The notes below the pieces were generated by a model, which saw nothing but the letters and a program-made list of their open reading frames with translations, did not search any database and was not told where the DNA came from. The translations under genes were made by a program, and so were the position numbers. Positions 1 through 10,600 of a DNA stretch of 64,000 bases are shown here, piece by piece. How positions within the stretch are numbered: the stretch's first letter is position 1; every line of letters begins with the position of its first letter. This DNA comes from Theristus sp. LFF4_11 (lineage: Eukaryota > Nematoda > Chromadorea > Monhysterida > Xyalidae): NCBI GenBank assembly GCA_030248135.1, contig JASANC010005666.1, positions 19,758 through 83,757 of the forward strand, read 5' to 3'.

Positions 1-207
1 TCAAAGGTCAATTTGCGCGAAAACGCGCAAAAAAGTCTGAAACTGAAATATCCCTTTTCGGGACTATTCGCAATGGCATTGGCAGTTTTGGCACACCACT
101 ACCAACCAATCAATTAGTTGCTGTTTCGCAGCCATAAAAACAATCATTGATCGATTGCTATTGGTGCTAGAGACTGATCAGCGGTGCGTAGTGCGACCAC
201 TGCGAAC

Positions 208-357
208 CTGGCCAAGGGCGCCGTTGAGCGAGTCCCACGTCTCCGGGCCGAGCGGATTCACGGCGCGATCGACGAGGGCGCACACGCGCTCGGGCGTGTC
301 GTCGCCGGCCAATGTGGTCAGGTCGAGGCAGGCGACCAACGAGAGCAGCGCTGTTTT
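208..357 (-). CDS. DERA: Deoxyribose-phosphate aldolase, one internal exon (partial gene)
   Basis: DERA cleaves 2-deoxyribose 5-phosphate to glyceraldehyde 3-phosphate and acetaldehyde in the cytosol. This 150-base exon (50 codons, phase 0 at both ends) reads on the minus strand from an ATTGCAG acceptor at 358-362 to a CAG|GTTCGC donor at 207. It carries the DLTTLAGDDTPERV block near the N-terminus of eukaryotic DERA (human: IDLTTLSGDDT), followed by a helix ending NPLGPETWDSLNGALGQ. The rest of the barrel, with the catalytic lysines, would lie left of the window start. The N-terminal exon should lie between 358 and about 1140, but I could not identify it; that gap is filled largely by a SINE and a MITE. 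The call rests on one conserved block, which is distinctive. Confidence 0.85.
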
Positions 358-377
358 CTGCAATTTCGAGAATTATT

Positions 378-846
378 GTCACCGCTCGTGGCCTCGTGGC
401 AGTGCGTTAGACTACGGTATGGCCGGTTAAACATGGCAGCTTTTTTCAGGGTGCAAGGAGCGCGCGAATTTTGAATGAAAGAAAAAAGAAGTCCAGAAAC
501 TGAATTGTGTGCCAAATTTGACGCGTTTTTTTAAACTAATGGATTATCCGCGCTATTCTGTTCATTCTTTATCCCTTGTACACATGATTGGGAATTACGT
601 TGGCTTTTTTGAAAAAGACAACTCCTAGTCTGCGGCTGATCCCGCCTTGATGGACTGCCTCATTTATTCGGCCATACTTGTACAGTCTGTGCGCTCGGGG
701 GATCGAGCCCCGCCGAGGGGTGTATAGGCACTTAATGACAGAGAAACCTCGATGGGCGCCCTACTCAATTGCGTTCTGTACGCTTCTCTGGGTTTAGCCC
801 TGGCTAAAAACATTGCCTAAAAATCCCAACAACAACAACAAGGATT
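378..846 (+). repeat. tRNA-derived SINE, copy 1, interrupted by a MITE
   Basis: The head at 378-414 contains an A-box-like TGGCCTCGTGGCAGTGCG. The element resumes at 683 with a B-box-like GGGATCGAGCCCC, then a conserved body (GGCGCCCTACTCAATTGCG, GGGTTTAGCCCTGGCT) and a CAACAACAACAA tail ending near 842. A 266-bp mariner-like element (415-680) splits it. Five further copies are in the window. It lies antisense to the flanking minus-strand genes. Confidence 0.9.
415..680. mobile_element. Mariner-like MITE, copy 1 (TA target duplication)
   Basis: The ends are CGGTATGGCC and GGCCATACTTG, inverted relative to each other and flanked by TA dinucleotides at 413-414 and 681-682. The inner part of the left end (ACATGGCAGC) matches the copy at 30785-31052. 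It has no coding capacity. It is nested in a SINE, so it is younger than that SINE copy. Confidence 0.85.
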
Positions 847-1144
847 ACAAGTTGGTCGGTTTCGCATCCATACGGATGCCCCCTCGTGCAACGGTGTGAT
901 CGGGTTGGAACGTTGTTGTTTGTTGTTGTCTTGTGCCGCCACTGCGGTAAGTGTCACACCAAGTGCGCTGGTGGACTGCAGTTTCCTCGGCGGTGGTACA
1001 CCACAGCACATTGCCGCAATGTCTCACTATAGCGCATTGTGGCACGATCGCAGCATCCGTGCAGTTTGACATTGCATCCGTCGAAAAAGCATCGTTCGAA
1101 CAAGCACGGCAACAAACAAGTCGAGCAGACTTGTTGAAAAGTAT
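847..1144. other. Intergenic stretch, no confident feature
   Basis: The DERA 5' end is expected here on the minus strand. An ATG at 1072 (minus) opens about 40 codons, but its donor phase does not fit the DERA exon and no family motif is visible. Confidence 0.4.
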
Positions 1145-1471
1145 TCACTTGTCGGGACGTCGGGGCACAATTTTTTCAAACTCTTCACGCTGTTTCAGTT
1201 CGTTAAAGCAGCCGAGAATCAGTGGAACACCAAAGATAATGTCGAAACCAAACGCTCACATCAGCGGCCAACAGTTTGCCGGCTTCCGCGCACTCGTCGC
1301 AAACGGCTTGCACGGCTTTCTCATCGAATCGCTGCACCCCGTTCAACCACGATTCACTGAACGTACGCGGCGCGTTACGATCAACGTCGCTGATGCGATA
1401 TCGATGCGTGAAATGATCGATCACGGACGCTAGCAGACCAAAGACCATGATTTGTTTGAAGGTTGGATGTT
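1145..1471 (-). CDS. C-terminal exons of an unidentified small protein (weak TMEM177 resemblance)
   Basis: Two minus-strand exons fit together. The first, 1471-1260, has a TTTTTCCAG acceptor and a GAT|GTGAGC donor. After a 70-base intron, the second, 1189-1145, has a GAAACAG acceptor and ends in TGA. The joined peptide of about 85 residues contains FGLLASVIDHFTHRYR, then SDVDRNAPRTFSESW and GVQRFDEK, and ends KIVPRRPDK. The spacing (hydrophobic helix, an acidic and alanine-containing stretch, a GG/GV..F.EK motif, a late IVP) recalls the C-terminus of TMEM177, a mitochondrial inner-membrane protein of cytochrome oxidase assembly, but identity is low. Upstream exons should lie right of 1480; I could not find them. 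Exon structure is moderately supported; the family call is a guess. Confidence 0.45.
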
Positions 1472-2255
1472 CTGGAAAAATCAGAGAGAAAAAAACAACT
1501 AAAGAAGCCTGGAAGCTGATTGGCCAACTCATTCTGGTTCGGCCAATCAGTACGTCCAGTTCAACTGCAGATCCACTTGTTTGACTGTGAGTCGATGATC
1601 GTTTGATATTGAAGCAACGGCTGGTCAGACTAATCAGAGCAGCCAGTCAAACTTTGAGAAAGGCGACAGCAACATGATTGGCTGCCCCACGTTGGCCGGA
1701 GACAAGTTGAATGGCAAAAAAGCAGCAGTGAATATCCAGAAAGAACAGGACCAGTCTGACGAGTGGTCCGTGTGTTTGGTAAAGTAAACAAAAAAATGAT
1801 CGAAACGCGCCGAAAAGAGCCAACAAGTTGAAACGCAACACGTGTTACGTTACATTTAGCATTTTTTATATCGTTACGTTGGGCTTATTTCTGTCAGTTT
1901 TTTCAAAACGTGCTTGTTGCAGAAAAAAAAACGATACGGTATTTCACGAAAACGCAAAACCTGTTTTGAAAACACCACAGCTGGTTGATACTGTTTCAGT
2001 ACGGTCTAGATAAAAACAAATTATAGTAAAGCTATGACAGACAAAACAAAACTGTCTGTCCGTTATTCCTGGAACAAACATTAAACCAAAAATGCACGTT
2101 CAAAAAACAATAAGACACTCAGGAATGTAGCAGTGTACAAACAGATGAAGGCTTGGTCATGGAATTATGAATTTCAACATCACATATTCGATTTCCTATA
2201 AATTATCATGAAACCAGTCAAGCCCATTATCGCGAAAAAACGGGGCAAAAGTAAT
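1472..2255. other. Non-coding stretch; possible missing 5' exons
   Basis: It contains a short hairpin, CTGATTGGCC paired with GGCCAATCAG (about 1518-1550). No exon could be fixed. The upstream part of the gene at 1145-1471 may lie here. Confidence 0.4.
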
Positions 2256-2685
2256 TACCGTATTACCTCTAATAAACCCACATGGGGGTTTATTTCTTCA
2301 GCGACTTCTGGGGGTGGGGGTTTATTTTGGGGGGGGGGTTTATTTGGAAACCATTTTTAGGAGTGGGCAAAGTGGCAAAAATACCTTCCATGGCAGGAAG
2401 GAAGTCGCAGAAACTTCTACTTTACATAGAAATTTCCTTTTACAACAGCCTTTTGTAATGAAATTACCATTAACTCATCCATTTGGGGCCTTTGGTAGCA
2501 CAATTTCATCATTTTCACTGCAACCAGCCACTGAATTCGTTGGGTATGTGTTTCAAACAGGTTTCAATAATCCCCCATGGGGGATTATTTTTGGGGGGGG
2601 AGATTATTTGGAAACTTGTCGAGGGGGTGGGGGTTTATTTTGGGGGGGGGTTAATTTTGGGGGGGTTAATAGAGGTAATACGGTA
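2256..2685. mobile_element. Non-autonomous element with TACCGTATTACC ends, copy 1
   Basis: The inverted ends are TACCGTATTACC at 2256 and GGTAATACGGTA ending at 2685. Internal runs of G (GGGGGTGGGGG, GGGGGGGGGTT) are repeated twice around copies of CCCATGGGGG. A 101-bp relative lies at 30365-30465. It has no coding capacity. It starts 25 bases past the aldo-keto reductase stop codon, so the gene's 3' UTR probably runs into it. Confidence 0.8.
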
Positions 2686-2710
2686 CATGAAATGTTTTGC
2701 AATAACTCGT

Positions 2711-5700
2711 TCAGAAATCGTTAAACGGATAAAACGGGTGTTTCATGTCTCGCTCCAGCGTTAAAATGCGCCAATTTCGATCGAGCGAATCGACCTGTTT
2801 CATTTCACCGGCGGTCAATTCAAAATCGAAAACGTTGAAATTCTCAGCGATGCGTTTTTTGGTCACCGATTTCGGGATGACGCCTAGGCCGCGTTGGATC
2901 GCCCAACGCAGCGCGACCTGAGCTGGTGACTGCAAAAAATTTTTTTTAATTTTTTAGACGTGTCACTTTCTTCTCAGAACACTGAGCATGTGAAAGAAGA
3001 AACAATCGTCATGTAAATGTGTCACCCTCGTGGCCTGGTGGTAGTGCGTTAGACTACAGTCTGTGCGCTCGGGGGATCGAGCCGTGATCGAGATCGAGGG
3101 GTGTATAGGCACTTAATGACAGAGAAAAACTCGATGGGCGCCCTACTCAATGGCGTTCAGTACGCTTCTCAGGGTTAGCCCTGGCTAAAAACATCGCCTA
3201 AAAATTCCAACAACAACAACAAAACAATGGGTTCATCGGATTTGCGAGAAAGCAGTTTTCCAACCGCCTTTTCCACGCCTCACCCTGCCATGCTTGGCAG
3301 CAATGTCGATCAAAACAGGCTCTTCCAGCAACATCGGCTGTCCCTCTTTCCGAAACATGTGCGTCGGATTCGCGAGTGGACTGAAGCCGGTCAGTATGAT
3401 GCCCCTTTGTTGACACCAAACGTGCAGGCGCTGTTGCGCAAAGTACGGGTGCAGTTCCACCTGGAAGGACAATAATACGTGTCCGTCTGAAGACTGTTGT
3501 AAACTCTGTTGTAAACACGGTAATGTTGCATCGTGACAAACTAACATGCACGAATGCGCTACAATGAGAAAAGCGTGCTGCGGCTGCAATATTGTATAAT
3601 CTTTTCTTTAAGACCTGCGACTCAATGCGGTTGTGGACGTGAAAGGAAACTAGTTTTAATCTGTATGTAGTAACTCAGAACAGCCTAAATGACCCGACCT
3701 TATTTAGGGGACTCGGACCTTTTTGCCAATTTTGAATTCCCGCGTCGTGCATGAGACTGCTTGCCCATCTATGCGCGCATTGAGATGCGGTACCAAAATA
3801 AAAGATACTACCTTTGTGTGCATTTGCCTGTGCATGTCCACATTACTGTATTATAAACCCAGTGCACGGTTTTCAGGCAAGGAGTTCAGAGAAAACGACA
3901 TTTTTTAAACTGCTTGTTGATCGGCTGCATGTAACATGCAACTACGATATTTTAAACGAACAGTCACCAAGCAACAACACCACAAACAGAAACGTACGTC
4001 GACGTGTGCATTTATATGACGGGAATGGGGTATCCACACACCAAAAACTCACCTGAAGATATGTTGGCTGAATGTTTGAGTTGTCCATGATTCTTTGCAC
4101 TTGAACATGGTTAAAGTTCGAGAGTCCCAATGAGCGAATCTTACCTATGACAAAAAAACGAATACAAAAACTTTCATGCATGCACTTTTCTACCAAAACA
4201 ATCAAGAACAACACGAACCGAACCATTTCTGACCTTCCTGAACTTTCTCCTCCAGTCCACGCCACGTTTCCAAATAGTCGACTTCCGAGTAAAGTGATTC
4301 ACCTTTTTCCGTCTGAAACAAACCAGTTTTTACCGCATTTCATCAGAAAAACCTTGGAAGTTTCAGCAGGAGCAAGATGGAATTTAAAAAAGCGCTAGCC
4401 TCGCCTCCCATTCATATCAAGCTGTCTAATTGGTTGAATCGTGACACTGATTGCAAAATCGCATCCAATTCGTTCGAGAGCATCCAATCAGCTAAAACTT
4501 TTTTTCCAAATTCAACCGTGGGATGAAACGTCATTACAAAAGCTACGACTAGTTATCACCAAAGGCTGAACTCGGTTCTTCTGGAAAAGGTTTCACAAAT
4601 CTCATTTTCCCACACGAAACGTAAAACCGGTTGCTTGCCGGACAACCCCCAGAAAATCATCTCACTTTCGGCACATTAACGTCGACATTTTCTTTGTAAC
4701 CCATCGGCCAATGTATCAACATCAAATCAACGTAGTCCAATTGCAGATCGGACAGACAAATCTCCACTGCTTTCTTCACTTCGGCGCGCGAATGATACGT
4801 GTTCCAGATTTTTGAGGTGATGAACAGTTCTGAGCGGGTGGCCTGTTGCAAGAGAAGGTCGAGTCGAAAAAGCATTTGGCTGACACTTTGTGATCCGCTG
4901 TTTCGCTGATGTTTCAGCCAGACATAACAACCGTCTGCGCTGGTCATAATGTTTGATTGGGTTGTGCAGCCCGGGCCTTGTTTACACAAAGGTTTACAGC
5001 GGAAACAACATCATGCTGGTGCAAACAGTCAAGAGCTACATTCAAAAGCAGCGACAGAACAAACTTGACTTCGGAGTGGTACCTACCAGGCTAACACGTT
5101 TGTTCGGCCTTCCAAAAACAATCAGAATCTTTCAAAACCCTAAAAAACGTGACCAAACCGTTCCCGTCGACAAAAACTCGCGCAGAGCAGCGCCCACTTC
5201 TTTCTGATTGCCGTATGCCTGCGCGCAGTCGATCAGTCGGTAGCCGATTTCCAGAGCGTCCAACACAGCCTGCTTCACCTGCATCGAAGAAGGGATTCTT
5301 TTGGTTGTTGTTGGGATTTCTAGGCGATGTTTTTCAGCCAGGGCTAACCCAGAGAAGCGTACAGAACGCCATTGAGTAGGGCGCCCATCGAGTTTCCTGT
5401 CATTAAGTGCCTATACGCCCCTCGGCGGGGCTCGATCCCACGAGCGCACAAAGCGTCTTGCCTGAGCAAACCTGCACGCGTTCTACACAAGCTGGAAAAC
5501 TGAACTAAGCGCTTAGGTGCGGGAACTGTAGTGGCGGCTTTGAAAGACAACAATCTTTGTTTGAATGATTAATAAATAATCAATCAGCAATCAGGCTGTC
5601 TGGTTTGAAGACCAAGAAAAAAACAGCGCGGATGTGCGAGTTCTTTTTTAAAGTTGAACAAAATATGCGGTGCTTCATGCTAGCAGTTCGACTACACAGA

Positions 5701-5836
5701 GTCCAACACACGAAAAAGCAAAAAAACTTTTCAGCTTTCAACTAACACCAACCTCTCCGGGTTTACTAAGCCACGTTCCGAGGCCGATTTGCGGAATTTT
5801 GTGGCCAGATTTTAGTTGAAGATTTGGAACTGCCAT
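2711..5836 (-). CDS. AKR1: Aldo-keto reductase, complete, 7 exons, 315 aa
   Basis: This is a cytosolic NADPH-dependent aldehyde/ketone reductase of the AKR1 type. Minus-strand exons are 5836-5753, 5278-5159, 4842-4666, 4312-4234, 4144-4053, 3460-3284 and 2929-2711; all phases close. It begins [20 protein letters not shown], the usual first strand of the barrel. The catalytic tetrad is present: D45 and Y50 (IDCAQAYGN), K79 (ITSKIWN) and H112 (LMLIHWP). [22 protein letters not shown] and the cofactor-binding [13 protein letters not shown] follow. The tail ends HPFYPFND, as in AKR1A1-type enzymes (about 325 aa), so AKR1A1-like is the best guess; the substrate cannot be inferred. Intron 1 holds a sense-strand SINE whose tail ends about 20 bases before the exon-2 acceptor, and intron 6 holds an antisense SINE. 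Confidence 0.96.
3019..3226 (+). repeat. tRNA-derived SINE, copy 2 (full length)
   Basis: This is the cleanest plus-strand copy. It has A-box-like TGGCCTGGTGGTAGTGCG, B-box-like GGGATCGAGCC, the conserved GATGGGCGCCCTACTCAATG and TTAGCCCTGGCT body, and a CAACAACAACAACAA tail. It sits in the last intron of the aldo-keto reductase, antisense to it. Confidence 0.92.
3655..3790. repeat. Dispersed repeat with AATTTTGAATTCCCGCG core, copy 1
   Basis: It shares CCAATTTTGAATTCCCGCG, the TGACCCG block and a TATGCGCGCA edge with copies at 13880-14075 and 57185-57380. It lies in an aldo-keto reductase intron. The ends are not clear enough to assign a transposon class. Confidence 0.6.
5302..5456 (-). repeat. 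tRNA-derived SINE, copy 3 (head truncated)
   Basis: On the minus strand it runs from the B-box-like segment to the AAC tail (GGTTGTTGTTGGG on plus). It lies in intron 1 of the aldo-keto reductase in the gene's own orientation, and its tail ends about 20 bases from the exon-2 acceptor. Confidence 0.88.
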
Positions 5837-6094
5837 GGCCAACCAAGTTTGGTTTGGACCTTTTGCTACACACTGTATTTTGCCTGTGAAAAAAAGCCAC
5901 AGAACTTAACCGGCGACAGAATGTTTGTGGGAACTGAAACTGTAAAATAGATAAGAACCGCACTTCTTTGGTATGCAATTGTCCGAAACAATTTTGTAAT
6001 GTAAACGTTACACTTCAATCAACACACGTCGTATAATGTTTTTTTTTTATCGCGTACCACTGTGAAACAATAAAATAGCAACAGTGCACAGGAG

Positions 6095-7139
6095 TAGGGT
6101 TAGGGAAAAAAAAATCCGGATTTTTTTTAAATTAAAAAAAATTTAAAAAAAAAAAATTTTTTTTACAAGTTAGGTTCGTTCGAAGCGTCTCGTCGAGCTG
6201 AGTTCATCTAGACTATTTTCAGAACGATCCGGGAAACTATAAGAGCGAAAATCGTGTTTTATTGAAATTATGTCCATTTCATAGAGGGAAAGTTGCATTT
6301 TCAACAGTAAAACAGGGCAATTTTTCACGTGTACTTGAATATTGAACCGTTCTTAGTGGTTCCTCTTTAGAAAATTACCAAAATTTGACTGTGTTCAAAA
6401 ATTCCTGTTTGCTGTAGCTAAGTCGGCAACCCCTGTCGACCCGGTCGCCCCCCCCCCCCCCCCCCAAGACACTTACTTTCAGGTTCAACCAGCTATGCTA
6501 TCTGCCACATGGCGAGAGCCCACTCTTCAAATCATCGTATCGAAAACACGTACCATGATTTCGCGATCACGTTGCGGGCAACTGACAGACGCAAGTTTAA
6601 CACGTTAGTTTAGCTCAGCACGCAAGTTTTAACATGTGGCCATGTTATCGGGTATCTGAAAAACGGTCGTGTGATGTGGTATTAACCAACATCTCCGCTC
6701 AAATTGTTTAACAATATATCGCACAACTCCATTGTAGACCTATAACATACGCCAATCAACAAGATATCATGTTCATCTCATGGCCTACCGACTGAAAAAC
6801 ATGTTCTAAGTTGCAAGAAAACGATTTCTGAAACGATATTTCAATTCAGTTAAGTCATTTCAACGCTAAAAATTGACTCTAGAAGTCATCCAAATCGAAA
6901 AACATGGAGTACGTCGGTCAAAATGACCAAATAATGACATTTACCTAAGCACACAAAGAAGTTGGGAAGAAAATTTGGTTTGAACTTTCAAAAAATTATG
7001 CCATAAATCGAATTTTCAGAGCAAAGTAGAAGAAAAAATTTTCAAATTTTTTTAAGTTTGAAAAAAAAATCCAAATTTAAAAAAAAAAAACGAAAAAAAA
7101 AATAAAAAAAAAATTTTTTTTTCAAAGCCCCTAACCCTA
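6095..7139. mobile_element. hAT-type non-autonomous element, family A, copy 1
   Basis: The ends are TAGGGTTAGGG and CCCTAACCCTA, flanked by a perfect 8-bp duplication CACAGGAG (6087-6094 and 7140-7147). Subterminal tracts of A and T follow each end. The interior is nearly identical to 18299-19359 (for example GTCGACCCGGTCGCCCCCC and GGTTCAACCAGCTATGC). It has no transposase. The 8-bp duplication and TAGGG ends point to hAT. It lies upstream of the aldo-keto reductase; 5837-6094, between the two, holds nothing I can identify beyond presumed promoter sequence. Confidence 0.93.
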
Positions 7140-7491
7140 CACAGGAGAGCGAATAAAACGGCCGCTGCAAAAAAAAACAAACTGAAAGACCTGAGCAGAC
7201 AAGACATCAAAAAACAAAACAATAACCACCAAAAACTGCGCAACTAAATGAGCGAGCGTGTTTGTTAAAACAACGGCTGAACCGAACCTAAAACGTGAAG
7301 CGGTCTGCATCAAAACGACAGAAGAACATTGAAAACGGTCATAAAATCCCGTCAACGCGGTGGGCCACGAATGGTGCCGTTTGTAACGTACGGTCCATTT
7401 CATGTTACGTTTTCTCGCAGAATACAGAGCACGCAAAAGAAAAAAAGAACGGGATCGGAGTTGCAAAAATATATTTAGCCACAAACTGGAC

Positions 7492-7640
7492 TTTATTTCA
7501 ACAAGCTGATTGATTGGTTGATGATCACGTGATGGATGCGTTCTGTGCTGGCATCGTTGTAGAGGTGGCCGAGTCTGTACTGCACAGAACAGCACGCATC
7601 ACGTGATCACCAACCAATCAGCGGATTGCCTATAATTTAA
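7492..7640. repeat. MITE with TGATTGGTTGGTGATCACGTGATG-type arms, copy 1
   Basis: Two inverted arms, each with CTGATTGGTTG next to GATCACGTGAT, surround a spacer with GTAGAGGTGGCCGAGTCTG. Relatives are at 42465-42560, 47315-47460, 49608-49740 and 52335-52460. It lies just downstream of the PCGF gene and contains AATAAA (minus, 7491-7496), which could act as that gene's polyadenylation signal. Confidence 0.75.
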
Positions 7641-7675
7641 AAAGTTCAGACTGTAAATAGTGATCAAAGCGAAAT

Positions 7676-10600
7676 TCAAAACTCCACGTGTTTCCGGTAA
7701 TTCAACTGCAACGGGTGCGCACGGTTACGCCATCGAGTTTTCTGGATGAACTTCAACGAGTGATCCTTGCCCATCAGTTCGTCGTTGCAGAAAATGTCGA
7801 AGTCGGCGAACGTCTCCGGATCGAAGTTCAGTTTCGTCGCGAGATATTTCTTCAAGTGAGACACGGTCGCGTGCGCCGAACACCGCAGATATTGACGTCG
7901 CAGCTGTTTGACGCCCGACGTTTCGGGTGAGTTTTTCGTCGTCGGCGTCGTCAGCGGCGGCGTGAGTTCACCGATGCACAAATGCACGCTCACCTGCTCG
8001 TCGTGGCGATGGTAGTCGGGGTCGCCGTTGTTGTTCTTCTCCGTCGTCGGCTTCGCAGACGTCAGGCGCGTGGAGAAACCGGAAAAAAGAAAAATTCCAT
8101 CGCGCTCATGGCATGAAGTACAATTCACTGATGCACGTTGGTAGAAAGATCGTGTCGAGAGTGAGACCGTCACCCAAAATCGTGCAAAAGAAAGCCAGTT
8201 TTGACCATAGAATACGAACAAAACAACAACCGAACAAGATGTGAACTTGAGAAATTTTCAATTTTGTTCTCACATGACGAGTCCGCGTCCGTAAAGTTGC
8301 TCAGCCCCATCGAATCTTCGTCGAACGGCAACTTTCGATCGCGATAGAACTTCTCGCGACGACGTCGCTCCGTCTGCTGCATGTTCGGCACCAGTTTGTA
8401 GACGAGATCCTGCAATAGAACAAAGACATTTGCTTTCAAAACAATCAAATCATTACTCTTGGGTCTCCGTGCCTAGAGATGTCAAGAAAAAAAAAATTTT
8501 CTATTTTTTTTTCTTTTTAAAAAAAAAAAAAATTTTTTTTTTAAATTTTTTTTTTTTAAATGAAAGTTGTTCAGAATTTTTCAGGGAGTCCGAATATCAC
8601 CATCTGAGGAGCCACCGACTTACCATATGACCCCCACTCATATGGGAGGAGGGTGAAAATTTCAGACTTGGTTTCGGCGACCCCATTTTCCCACCGACGA
8701 CATCACGTCTCGTGTTTTGCCTCTAAATTCACCTCAAATAACATGGAAACAAGTTCCACAACAAACCGGTGTGATCACGCTGACGACACGAGGCGAAACA
8801 GCAACGATCAACCAACGAAGTTACGCTTGCAGTGGCAGACAGTGCAATTTCCACCTTTCGAGATCCTGAAAAACGATGCGTAAATGTGAGTTCTCTGCTT
8901 CTATCTCACCTTAGCGACATCGGAATTTGTTGAACTAGCCTTTGCGACGCTCAAGTACTTCAATGCGCGAGTCGATCATCACTCACCAAGGCTGAAAACA
9001 GTCGATAAATCAATCCAGAATACCACCTGCAGCGTTGAAGACTAAGTGACAAGGTAAAGTCAAAGAAAATTTTTGTTGAACTTTCGAAAAATTATGCCAA
9101 AAACGGCATTTTCAGGGCACATTAAAGAAAAAATTTCAAAAATTTTTAATAAAAAAAATGAAAAAAAATGCTCATTTTTTTTTTACTTTTTTTTTTAAAA
9201 AAAAAATTAAAAAAAAATTTTTTTTTTTGACCCTTACATCTCTATCCGTGCCACATGCTGGTCATACAGTTTTACTGGAGTTTCCTGCATTTCGCAAAAT
9301 AAAATGAATATGGGTGGATAAAGCTACACCAGTGGAAGATAGAGATCAATCAAGCCATGAAGACATCATTAAGAACGATCGATCATTCAGGAAGTTATCA
9401 TTGGATCGAATGTACCAAAAACTACAACATCTGGTTTTTTGACTGTCACGTGCAAACAAATGGGCTGTAAGTAAACCCTTTGAGGTATTAAAACTCTTCG
9501 GCCTTTAGTAAACCTTTTAAAGTATCAAAGTTCCAGTTTCTCGTACACAACCCTTGAATTGAATTTCACTTTGTCTCACACCCTCACCCGTGTTCGTGGG
9601 TGAAGAAATCAGTCAAACCAAAAAACGGACTGCTTTATATGACAAGCGCATGTCTTGAAGCACTAACGTCCATTCGGTCTGACACGTTGGAATAATTAAG
9701 CTGATACACACAAACAGAACGCATTTGGCAATAAACCCGCACATAAAAACCATTTTTTCAGATTCAGATTCTTTATTTCAACGCACAACCTAAGTCATGG
9801 CAAACAGACGAAAAACATCTGGATTAACCGTTCTTAAGCGCCATTCATGGAGGTTGAAGCGCGCTGACGCGCTTCACTTTGCTACACATTCACGAAGCAA
9901 AAAAACAGCGCGCTTCAGCGTGCGTCAGCGCGCTTCAGTTTTGGAGCACATGCGCATTCACGGACGCGCGCGCTGACCAGCTTCATCGTGAATGAAGAAA
10001 TGAAGCTGCGTCAGCCGCAGCGGCTTTTTAGGTTTTTTGCCCATTCACGAACGCGCGCGCTGAAGCGCGCTGACGCGCGCTGAAGTGCGCTATCATGAAT
10101 GATGAAATGAAGCTGCGTCAGCCGCTGCGGCATTTGATGTCCGGACATCAAATTTGTGTGTGCAAAATCGCTGATTGTTGCTGTCAGTGACAATCTTTCA
10201 CAAATGTTGCAAGACTTTTTTGTTATATCATTTAGTACTTTTCTGACAGATTCTGAACAGTATTGTATAGCGTAATTAGTCTCAAAATAAGTGTGACAGT
10301 GAGAATACGAATACTCAACAAAGCAGAAAAGTAGTGCAAGAAATTTATGTGAAATTTATGTGAACTGTACCCGTGCGACGGTGTGGGGTACTGATTTGCG
10401 CAGCCCTTAAAACCGGTGTGCAGCCCGCAAGAACAAGCTTTGCTAGCTTTGCTTCATTACACCGGCTGCCTTGCAAACTGCAAAAAGGGCCAAATTCATT
10501 CAGAATGCTTTTTTGTACTGTTTTTTATGGTTTCACACCAAAAGTTTTCTGATCTTAGGCGCATATTTATTGAAAAATTGTGAAATGGACTTTCGAAGTG

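Noticed and set aside
3038..3090. Functional tRNA gene
   Set aside because: The segment has A- and B-box-like motifs but is the head of a dispersed SINE with a long body and AAC tail, and no intact cloverleaf could be written.
6095..6110. Interstitial telomere sequence at TAGGGTTAGGG
   Set aside because: Only two units are present, and they are the exact end of an element with an 8-bp target duplication.
8653..8883. 76-codon frame shared by the two hAT family B copies (also 61839-62069)
   Set aside because: The copies are nearly identical as DNA; the three differences I see inside the frame all change amino acids, which argues against coding constraint, and no transposase motif is present.
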